Below, piece after piece: positions 46,801-58,800 of a stretch of DNA of 64,000 nucleotides. The first letter of the stretch is position 1; every line of letters begins with the position of its first letter. The notes beneath the pieces are model-generated. The model was not told the origin of the DNA. It saw only the letters and a list, made by a program, of their open reading frames with translations, and searched no databases. The DNA comes from Eretmocerus hayati (taxonomy: Eukaryota > Arthropoda > Insecta > Hymenoptera > Aphelinidae): positions 94,966,976 through 95,030,975 of the forward strand of contig CM056742.1 in assembly GCA_029851415.1 (NCBI GenBank), given 5' to 3'. The translations under genes were made by a program, and so were the position numbers.

Positions 46801-49800
46801 ATCCAGATCACTTAGGAAATTACCTCTCAAACATGTTTGAAGGTGCCCCGTTTGATTTAGCGTCTGTCAAATTCCTAAGATTAGGCAAAGCAGAAAAAGA
46901 TAAAGACAAGGTAAGGCCAGTGAAACTCATCTTCAATAACTTTGAAGATGCCAAATGGGTACTAATGAACCAAAAAGACTTTTGTCTTGAGGGTGTAAAA
47001 TGTACGTCAGATAAAACCCAATCTCAAAGAAAATACTTATCATCAAAGATTTCTGAGCTAGAAGGAAGAAAAAAAGCTGGAGAAGCTGGGCTTAGCCTTA
47101 AGTATATTGATGGTGTACCCACTATACTTGATAGTACTTCTTCAAAGCAGAACAAAGCCCAAGGCAGTACTAGTTCCAATTCGGGTGGACTTAAGCACCC
47201 CCAAGCAAGTTCAAAGCAGAAGAAAAAGAATTCAAATAATCATCGTGGGAGAGGCAGAGGTAAAAAATGAAGCTATGCTCACTCGAAAGGTCTCAATATT
47301 TATCTACAGAATGTTGGTAGTTTAAAAAATCGTATAGAACCATTTAAGCATAATGTGCTAACATCTTCCTTGGAATATGACATCATCATTATAATGGAAT
47401 CATGGCTGGACGACTCTGTGCTTGATGCTGAACTTGAAATTCCTGGTTACAACATTGTGAGACTTGATAGGAATTTTGAATATTGTGGTAAAAACAGGGG
47501 AGGAGGACTGCTACTCTACATCAGAAGTAACCTAAAAGTAAATATAGTCAAGGAACATGCCCAAACTCAGGAAATTCTCCTGTTAAGGGTTGTAACTGGA
47601 AAATACAGTACACTTCTAGCAGTGTGTTATCACCCCCCTGCATTGTCGAACAACTCTAATTCTAGTTCTTTCGTGCAAACTTTTGATATAATAAATGGCT
47701 ATTTGGAGGAAGCCATCAAAGAGTTCTCAAATGATGATATTATTTTATGTGGAGATTTCAACCTACCAGGATATGAGTGGATTGCCAATGAAGATATTAT
47801 TTATGCTTGCGGTATGCATTCAAATCCAACAATCAATGCAGGAGTGTCAGCGCTGGAGTTAACAGTTAACCAACTAAATCTATTCAAACATTTTGGAGTG
47901 AGAAACTCGAAAAACAACATCCTGGATATCATCTTTACCAATGTCAAGGAGGTCAAATTTGAAGTTAGTGATGATCCTCTTATCTACAACGATAAATTTC
48001 ATCTTGCTTATTCTATGAATATTACAAGGACTGATTAAACATTGATAAATTCGAATGATTTTCTGTTTGATTACAAAAAAGCTGATTATATATCTATAAA
48101 TAATTCACTTTCAGTTGTAGATTGGTATAAATTTTTTCATGATATCAATGATATTGATTCTGCAGTAGAGAAGTTCTATTCATTCATCTTTGAGCTTATA
48201 GCATGTAATGTTCCTATTTTACAAAAATTTCAGAGTACCTATCCGATTTGGTTCACCAATGAGCTAAAAAGAGAAGTAAGACTTAAAAAAGAACTGCATG
48301 GGAAATTGAAAGAATCAAATTCTGATGAGGATAGAGCCCTTTTCAGATTACAAAGGAGAAAATGTAAATATCTAGTTGCTAGAGATCAAAAAAACTATAA
48401 TACTAAAGTTGAGTCTGAAATCCTTGTTGACAGCAAATCTTTTTGGAAAGTGGTGAATCCACCCGGAAAGGGTAATATCCCTGAGAATATGTGTTACAAA
48501 AACACTCAGTCTAATGATAGTAAAGAAGCCGTTTCATTATTCGGTGAATATTTCTCAACATTCTATCAAAAAAATGATCAATCTCAGGTCTTCACAGAAA
48601 AAAATGGCAATGAAAATGATTCGGTGTTTGTATCCAAAGTAGAAATTTCTAAAGATGAAGTTAACTCGCTTCTTTTATCTGTTAATGAGAATCAAGGACA
48701 TGGTCCTGATGGCATTCATGCGTCGTTCGTGAGAAACTGTAAGAATACTCTTATTGAACCTTTACATTTACTTTATTCCTTTTCTCTTGCTCAACAGCAT
48801 GGATTCATGCACAAGCGATCTACAACGACAAATTTGTTGGTATTCACTGAGTATATTGCTAAAGCTATGAAAGCTGGTTTTCAGGTTGATGTAATATACA
48901 CGGATATGCGTAAAGCTTTCGATTCTGTGAATCATTCCATTTTGCTTGAAAAGTTAAAGAAGTTAGGTATAACTGGTAAACTCTGGGATTGGATAAAGTC
49001 ATATTTATCTGAGCGAACGCAATCTGTTAGAATAAATGGTTTTGAATCAAGTATTTTTCATGTACATTCAGGTGTAATGCAGGGTTCCCACTTGGGAACT
49101 CTGCTCTTTAACGTCTTCATAAATGATATTATCAACTATGTTGAAGATTCTGAGTTCCTTCTGTTTGCGGATGATCTTAAATTGTTCAGAATGATTAGTT
49201 GTAGGGAAGATTCATTGCTACTTCAAAGGGATGTTGATGCTATTCAAAAGTGGGCGGATGATAACTTGATGGAATTTCATGCCAAAAAATGTTGTGTTAT
49301 CTCGATTGCTAAGAATTCTAATAAAGTCATTGAATATACATATTCTTTAAGTGGAAATGATCTCGTTCAGGTATAAGAACAAAGGGATTTGGGAGTCATA
49401 GTTGATGGAAACTTGAATTTTAAATCTCATATACAAAGAGTTAGAAATAAAGCCATGAAAATTCTTGGTATTATAAAACGAAAATCTTCTCAATTTAGAG
49501 ACCCCCAAACCTTGTGTACTCTTTACCTGAGTCTTGTCAGGCCTATACTAACGTATGCGTCGTCAGTATGGTATCCATCAACTAAGACAAGTAGAAGGGA
49601 ATTAGAATCAGTTCAACACAAGTTTCTTAGATTTCTTGCATCCTTTGCTGGAACTCCAATGGATTCTCATTCACATGATTATGCAATCATTTTGGAAAAA
49701 TTCCACATATGTACACTTGAAAGTTTTTGCATCTACCAGGATGCACTGTTTCTTTTCAAATTACTGAATTATTATACTGATGTTCCAAAGTTACTTGAAA

Positions 49801-52800
49801 GCATAAATATAAGAATCCCTGACCTTAGATTAAGGAGAAATGAAATTATATTCTTTATAAAGAATGAAGTTGATGATAAAAAATCTAGTATTGTAAGGAT
49901 GATGAAACTAGCAAATCTACATTATGAATGGTATGAGTACGCTGGAATAACTATCTCGGCATTCAAAGGGATTGCACGAGAAAAATTGTTAAATTTTGTT
50001 GATTAAAATCTTTTTACCTCCAAAGTTGAGAGTTATAGAGAAAATTCTGATTCATAATTTAAAGGGTTGCCAAATGAATTATGAGCTCCAATCGAATGGG
50101 CTTAAAGTTACTGATTTATTATACTATTATTATTTTATGTTTAATGAAATGTTCCATTCTTTATTAGATAGTAAGAAAAATTGTATTTTTTTATATCCGC
50201 AAAAGGTCTTCGGGACCGTCAATAAAATAAAATAAAATAAAATAATTCAAACTCCACAATCAAGTATTCACTCTGATCTTTTTTCCTGTTTTCCTCGATC
50301 TTCATGCATCCCTGTAGTTGCTCAACATCGTTATCACAGACTCGATTTCAACTAAGAATTCTCAATTTCTAATACTCCCTTCTACTTATGCCATGAATAT
50401 TCTCTTTTACTCGTTGGTTATTGCGTCGAACCTTCCGTTGCACGACTGAAAAGCACAAATCGTTGAACTAGATTAAATTTTTTTCCGCATGAAGGATGTG
50501 AAAAATGTCAGTAAACAACGCTTGAATGAAAATTGTTGAAATTCCTGTGCAAACCCCACGCTTGACCTTGTTACTGAATATTCCAGCCCGTCATAACTGT
50601 ATATTCTGTGCTATGGGTTCCTTTTTTGTGACTTACGCATTTTTTCAGGCATTATGGTTGCATTAAGGCCAGAAAGAAATCCCACGGATGCTCAGGTAGG
50701 CTGAGGATAACAATTAGTGGGATTCGTGAAGTCGTGGGGTCACACAATCATGAAAAGTGTATCGAAGGGAAGCATGAGTTCTTTCGTGCATTAGAGAAGG
50801 CTGTTCAAGGAAAGAGATCTAATCCTAGAGCTATATATGACGAAATAAGCAAGCTGGACAAGTAAGATCTATGTTTTCGTAGATTGATTTTGTATTGAAT
50901 GAATGAATGATCAATGCAAGTTTTTTTTTATATTGCTCATCATTTTGCATACAATACAAGGATTTCCTGATGCAGCACCCCTTAATCGATCAGCTTGAAT
51001 GAGTTTGATCTCAGTAAGTGTCATAATGCTGAAAATACTACAATGTTACGGACCCCAAGTGCTACTTTGGGAAAAATTTCGGTTTTTAGTTATCGATTGA
51101 AGCCATTTTGATAACTTCTAATCAGAGAAAGGCGAAGCTGGACGTAAAAATAAGCATCTCTTCGATTCCTTTTTCAAAACATATGGTTCACCTCCAGAAT
51201 GATCTCAGGCTTCAACTTTATTCTATCGTTCGAATCTTGGATAGAATAAATCGGAATTTTTCCGAAGACAAGAAAGTCAATTTTTTGATAGGTAAAATTG
51301 ATCTGATAAAGAAGTGAGATGTTCTCACATCTCCATATACCCTTACAGTATATTTCAGACACAATGTACGGGAAGAAGTTTCTTTTGCATAGGCCTTTAC
51401 TCTAGGTTTATAAAAAACTAGCATAGGGTATGCAGCTGCAATATCGGGATTTCACATTCTCGTGTCGACTTCGATCCTCGCCTCAGGTGGGGTTTGGATA
51501 TACCAATTACGTTTGGAACTCTAATTTTTGTGCCCATATCGTAAACTCCTCTCGGCACTCTTGTGAAACTAAAGAATCAATTTCAAGATTTATGCCGATC
51601 CACGTTTAGATAATTCAAGCTATTTTCATAAGTATTCTAAATATGCCAAAGAACTAGTTGTCAGAACCACCTTTTTCCACACTATCGATGACACGCGAAA
51701 ATGTTGTACTCTGAACCATTGAACCATTGCCATTTGACCCAAATGAATCTCGCCAATGTCATGAGCCAAACATTTTCTGAAGGTTTCGGAAAAATACTAC
51801 CTCTGCCCGCTTTCCATGATACTAAAGGGCAATCGCTAAGGCTGAAGATGTCATTTTTCTGCGAACATTTGTGTATTTACTAGGTTGAACATAATTTTAT
51901 GACTCAATATGTTGGCTTACACCACTTTCGTTTTTCAATCAACGTTGATGACTACTCTTTTGAGTAAAATGATCCTCGGCCAGGTGTTATTTTCATCTTA
52001 GAAATATCTGGATTCTTGAATATACGAGCAAATGTTCTACAACCCATCAAATGAGTTCATAAAACATTCACTCATTTCAGATTTGAAGATGTGGCATATT
52101 ACTTCCCATATAATTCGGTGAAGAGAAACATGTATCGATGGAGGCAGGCTGCTACAAAGAAAGTCATTGTCAGTATTAAGTCAATCAGTGACTATATTAA
52201 GTACTTTGAATCACCAGAGGGTGAGGCACATCTGACCTACGATCCAAAAACTGGGAGAAAACTGTCATACAAAGTCATAGAGGTGAAAAATAAGAAAACA
52301 GGAGAAATAATCAACAGGCACCTCGCCCTCTATGACGAGGAGTCCCTCAAAGAACACGAGGATTGTAAGGTGATCCAAGGAGATGCTACATTCTTGACCT
52401 GCCCTAATATAAAAGGAGTGACGCAATTACAAACATTCATGGCCAAAAACTACGATCGGGTGAGTTTGCGTTGATCAAGATATGCGATGAGATTACATGC
52501 CATGAAATAGATTTCCACAAAAGATATCAATCTAACGTAAACCTTGGAAAATGGCATAGGAGTTATGGATATGAAAATTATTCCGCAGTATCCTTGCGGG
52601 GTCAAAGCTCATTTGAAGATTTTCGCCAAACAGTATCACAATAACAAAGATACAGAGGATGAATTTCGCTCCCAGTTCTTTCACTTTGTATTGCAAACTC
52701 ATGGCAAGCAAAATCCTGTGTTCTCATATACTGTTGAGAATTCATTCGAATCATGTAAGATCTTGAAGGTACCACGGATTCTCCTTCCATTTCCGTTCTA

Positions 52801-55800
52801 TCAACTCACTTTCAACCTCTTTCCGGGATCATTACACGGCACCCACAGTTTTAGGTGAGTTTCGAACACTCAGAACAACGCAAGATACGAATGAGAATTA
52901 ATTTTGGTGTCCGCCGAGATTCAAATCGAGGCCTTCTACGCACGAACTTTCATCTCTGATTTGAAACACCATTTTGATGCTCATGACTTTTAAGTTTGGA
53001 TATTTCTTTTGAATATGGTTACCCTAGAGAGATTCGGAACGGTTTATCACCGAGAGTGTCTAATGAAATGCCCGGAAGATTTCTTGGGGATTTTTTTACA
53101 TTTTGAAAGTTTATCCATAATTGTGTTGTGACAGAACCCAACGAAATACTTCAAAAAAACTCATCCCGAAATGATTCATTCAACGTAAATCATCAAGGTT
53201 GCAAAAATTTTCTAATGCAGGCATGGCCTTGTATTTGGGTTCTAATGCAAGGCAGAACCACAGAAGACTATGAGGCTGTTCTTGACACGATCAAACGTGA
53301 AATTTGGCCCGAAATGAAACCCCAGGAGTTCATCTGTGACTTTGAAGAAGCATTCGAGAATGCAGTGAAATTAATTTATGAAGATGCTGAAGTGACAGGG
53401 TGCTGGTTTCATTTCTGCCAAGTAAATTATCCGCTCGTCTTTTACCACACTAGTAATTGATTTGAGTCACGGAGGTAGTTGGTTGAGTTCAGATATAGCT
53501 CACTGTCTGTTCTTGAAAGTCTATGATTTGCTTAGAAGCATTCCATGAAATGTGATCACTATGACGAGTTTCAATAGTATTTGTCTTTAAAAAACGTTTT
53601 CTCATAGGTTTGATGACCAAAAAAAAAAAGATTTTTTTAAATTGCGATCGAAGTCTGGCATTTTGACGAAATTTCTCGACTTCAATCGATTGGTGTTCCT
53701 ACGAATAGTATCACAATCAAGTTTCGCTAGTGGTCGATTTACAGTTCTTCACAAGGCCTTTGAAATAAATACTAATAAGAGTCAATCATGAATCTTTTTC
53801 GGAGCAAAATTGCACCGAAGATAACCAAAAGTTGCTAAAATCTGCTCTAATTGAACAGCTCTCGTGAAACATTAGTCATCAAGCTATTCCTCTTCCAAAA
53901 TTACGAGTTCTAACGAGATTTGCGGTCAATTACTCTCAAAAGATGAGTCGCAGCTATCGTTCTTGGAATACAGATTGCAACATGGTCAGGATTAAGCCAT
54001 TTCGTGCCGAAAGAGCGACCGTTGATATAAAGAATTCTTTGAAAATCATTGTACTATTTCCACATGATAGCAGCAGAAAGCAATTTTTTAGCTCATTTAG
54101 ACCTCTTCAGCGATGACATTCCGACGATTATCCCAAAATGGTGCCAGTCGATCCGCGATGACTAATTTTTTTGGGTATTAGAAAAAAACAGTTAAACGTC
54201 GATCGACTTAGAAATTTCGTGATGGATAAAATTGAATTTAGTGTACTAACTCTGCAAGTACGGCTATCCCAACATTTTTATGACATTAGATATAAGTAAT
54301 CACGCCGGGAGTGAGTTTTCTCTTGTTCCACGTTCGCGAAAGTTACAGTAACCTTGAAAGGTTACTACATACCCTGGAAAATTGCTACCAACATGATGAA
54401 TCATGTTGGTAGCAGTTTTCCAGGGTTTGTTCTATTGGTGCGCAACTGTATAATGATTTCCCCATTTTTTCACAAACAATCTGTGCCAGAACAATATCAA
54501 AATCCGGATTTCATTGTAATTCCCTGCCTAGATACTAAAACCGTTATGTAGCTCGTGCGGGGGATGCGTTTCTTTCTTCACGGAAATCTTACTGGTCGTT
54601 GATTTTTGTTGATCTCTAGTAATCGTTTTGTGAAAAGACGCACTTCCCTTATTGAGTACACATGGTACATCGCAAAAGACATGTCTTTTGCAGATATTAC
54701 GCAGAATATGCATTACCGTGCAAAACAAGAAAAACACAGGAAATGTCTGCCAGATTTGCCGATCCTTCGATATTTATTATAACATTCGCAAGACACTCTA
54801 AACATTCTGTGAGCATTGAGACAAATTTGAGATATACTATGAATTCGGTTCGGGAAACACGATCAGTTACAAAGTTTCAGCGAGAAAATAGGCCGATACT
54901 GAATATGTCGACATGAGAGTATAATGCCGCTTGAAGTCTTTTTTATAATGCCCATCTCAGTTTCCTGCTAAAATGATGGATGATGAATGACTTGGAGACA
55001 TCGTCAATATCTCAGATGCGCTGATTTGTTCGTGAATTTCCGCAAAAGTATTCTACAAGGCACGAAAAAGTCTTTCAATTCCAGTAATTCTGGAATTTTT
55101 CGTGTTTGCAGATGGTTTTTGTCAAAATCCAATATCCAAATAAATTATCCTCCCAACAAACATTTGTATCCGCGATGGGAATTTTCAATCATTGAACTTC
55201 CAATTCGATGGTGTTGTAGATCATGAAACAAGATCACCATGTTTGAGAATTCCCTCATAACTACTCTCATTGGTAGAATGTACAATTATTACTGAATAGC
55301 ATATTTCTTACCGAGTTTACGAGTTTTCAGCTTGATGTTAAACGATCGGTTTTTTGCCCGAGTCGTAAATGAGGGTTGGAACGATTGCTCGGAAGCTGGG
55401 AATCTCATAAGCGATGCCCGAAAAAGTATTCATCGTCAATTTTGCAGACACCCAAATATTCAATGGTCACTCAAAAAAGCTTTCTCATATTATGCATGCT
55501 AATCAAGGTATAGCACCAGGCACTATCTCAATTTCGTCAGGTCCTATAGCAGTAAAAATTCTCACCCTTGTAAATATTGCGCTGTATGATATCGAGGTGA
55601 AATTTCAAAATTTTCTTTCCAGGATCAGAGAAAATCTGATACCGAATATTCTAATATTTAGTAACAACTTTTTTTCTTAAAGTGATCGGGCCAGTCTAAA
55701 ACAAAGTTGAACAAGAATAGATTATTGGGTATTGGCGAAGAATCCCGATTCAGCAATGGGAAATGTTCCATATTAGTCATGTAAGCGAGTTGAGAACAAG

Positions 55801-58800
55801 TGATTTCAAGGAACAGAGTAACTCTGAAATGCCCAAGAATATGTGTGTATATATATATATTAGGATATATAGTGCTCTTTTGGACGTGGATGTACTAATA
55901 GCGAAGACTTTTCATCGTCTGGATAATCAGAACTGCTAAAAATTTCTATCCCCTTAGGGTTTCGATTTAATTTAAATATTTGAAGAGAATAAGTACTCAT
56001 CTCGTCTGGCGAACGATCATGTTTTTACATCCCTAAGCATCAATTTCTTAGAAGTGTTCTATTTTTCTTTCAAGGCTCTAATGAGGAACGCTATAAAGAA
56101 AGGCGCGGCAACGAATCAAAATTTCAAGAAACATCCCGATAAACATCTCGTTATCAGACAAATCATGGCTCTCGCCTTGTTGCCAGATACGGATATCAAA
56201 AAAACATTCGACAAGATTGTTAAAAACGCACAGAAGAAATATGGGAATACCTTCAATAGTTTCTTCAACTACTTCGAAAATTATTCGATCAACCAGTGAG
56301 TAACTTATTACAAACTTTGATCGCTCGAGAAAAAGATTGATGAATACATATTGTGGAAAAGCGTGATGAGTGAGGTTCGAAGAATTATGTTCTTGACCGA
56401 AATGAGAGAAAATTTTTTCTGGGCGTTGGAAATAAGCTCACAACGTTTGATAAGAAGGACAAAAGTATATAATGGGAAGCGTCTGAGTCAAATCACATGA
56501 AATTTTCAACAGAAAATGGACATATTGAAATGAATACTTGAGGCAGGAAAATACAGATTTCAGAAACTCATCATCTTTCACAATGTTCAGTGGAGAATAT
56601 CGCAACGCAGCTTGATCAACCAAAGAGCCTCAGACTGGACAAAAATGTTCAACACATTTCTGAAATTTTGGTTGAATTCCTGCTTTTTCTTTTTTCAACA
56701 GAATCTTTCAATTCTACTCTATTCCACTCAATTAAGCGTTCCATTTTGATGAAACTTTTATGTTCCTCTAAATGCCATGACTTTCTGAAAATGAAACGAA
56801 TGCACTTAGAGCTTGCTAATGCAACTAAAATGACAAACCATTGGGAAAGGAAAGAATTCCGTAGAATCGTGAGGTTGTCTATTCTTACCGATTCGTTGCT
56901 GCTTTATTGCGAATTTGATGCACGCACCAAGGGGGGTGGCGTGATCTTAAGTCGAGGGAGGTGGGATGAGGTGTTGAGAAATGATAAGAGATCAATTTTA
57001 ACGGGATATCAGGGCCTCGGTCTCGAACATAGGTGGTATAAACACACTTTCATGACCCACACACAATACACACTTGCGGCAGGATGCCGGCTAGGCGAGG
57101 CCGGGCATCCTGGCTCCCTCGACGGACGACGGCGCACCGGCGTGCGCCGTGTCCGGGGATGAGAAAAATTACAATATTACTGGATAAAATACGCGGCGTG
57201 GCGACAAATGGTCGTCCAGAAAAGAACTCCCCTGTTGGGGCGCGTGACCCTGCCTTATATAGGTTAGAAGAACCCATTGATTTTTTGTAATGCGTGGACG
57301 GCGTTACATTATCGCTAATGTAACGTAGCTCGAGCGTACATGGTTAGTCGTAAATTCATTAATTGCCTAACTATAGTTGTAATGCGCGGCTAGCATTACA
57401 TCCCATGAGAAAGTAACGCGTCGCCGGCGTACGAAGTTTGTCATAAAACTGAGCTAGTTATAAAGAAAGATTCACACAATAGCAACCCGCGAGAAAGAAA
57501 TGTTATGCGTGGCCAACGTTACATTTATGTAAAAGTAATGCGACGCCGGCGTACGGCGTCGGTTATAAATCTTGGTTGAAATTCGTGGAAGGATGAGTAC
57601 AAGTATGATTGTAATGCGGCGGCCACGTTACATTCGTATGAAAGTAATGCGAGGCCGACGTACAACCTGGACCATAAATACTAAACCGATTATCTCTAAG
57701 ATGCAGTTAATATTGAACACAATGGTAAGACGTGACTTCAAGCATACGATGATATTTAAGTTCATAATTAAGTTTCTGACGCGAATCGTGTTGTACGCTT
57801 GCGGAGCGTACGTCGCGATATATTCTAATCTATTCTATAGTCTGCCCTTCGTACGTCTGAGCACCGTACGAAGATGCAATGCATTCGTTCACTCACACAA
57901 CGCAAACGTTCACAATAGGTTATTGATTGGGGCTCGATGATTGAACAAAAGTCTTTTCTTATTTTTTTGAAAGAATCGTAAAAACAAGCATATGAATTAT
58001 TAAAGATGTGAAATTTAATTAATGAATGATGCTATCAAATTCTTACATCTCGTAGCTGAATACTCATGGCCAGAAGATCGATGTATTCTGAGAAAACTTC
58101 GAAAAATACATACAGTTCATAAAGGCTCTAATATAGGCATAATAGAATATAGAACGACATCAGGATTTGGAACTGACGAACGAATCTTGCCAAACCTCGA
58201 GTCATCTTAGCAATCCGATATTATTTTTGTGGGCGTCTTGTTTTCGATTCGGCAGTTCTCTTCTTCAGTTCCTTGTTTCAGATCATAAGTCACATTTTCC
58301 TCCCAACAATTCTAACGATACCCGTCATTATTGCCATGCATGGATCGAGAATATTAGCTTCCAGTAGAAATTTTCCCATATTCACAAATCAAACATGTTT
58401 GATAAGCCTCGCCCGTACCGTTTGACCAGAATTGAGAGATTTCAGTCTACTCTGTGGAGGAACCTACCCTAGTAGGAATAAGAATAGGATGGGTATATAT
58501 GTATATTTTTAGTTATAGACATTTATGACGACCAATTTTACAAATATACCCACTTATGACGACATTTTCGGTTATGACGACCGGTCGTCATAACATTTAC
58601 AAATATACCTACTTATGACGACCAAAATTTTCTTTACGTATACATGACTTATGACGACCGGAAACGGCTGTCTCAGAAAACTTCTGTTATCTCCTCGGCG
58701 GTCATCTCCCACGAGGGATGGTTAGTGTTTTGAACGCAAAACGGAGTCTCAGCACACGTCTGTCATCTCCTCGGCGGTCATCTCCCACGAGGGATGGTTT

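Larger units (their letters stand above)
46164..50245 (+). mobile_element. Non-LTR retrotransposon nested in intron 3 of the transposase gene
   Basis: A third, AT-rich CR1/Jockey-group family: ORF1 (46164-47270), ORF2 in the same frame (47271-50006), then a 3' untranslated region with AATAAA merging into a TAAAA repeat tail (about 50219-50245). It is in the same orientation as the host transposase gene. Its base and codon use is AT-richer than the families at 22-32 kb. The target duplication was not found. Confidence 0.85.

Noticed and set aside
56590..57162. 190-codon open frame
   Set aside because: It lies in an intron of the transposase gene, has no motif, and its end runs into a GC-rich palindromic block.
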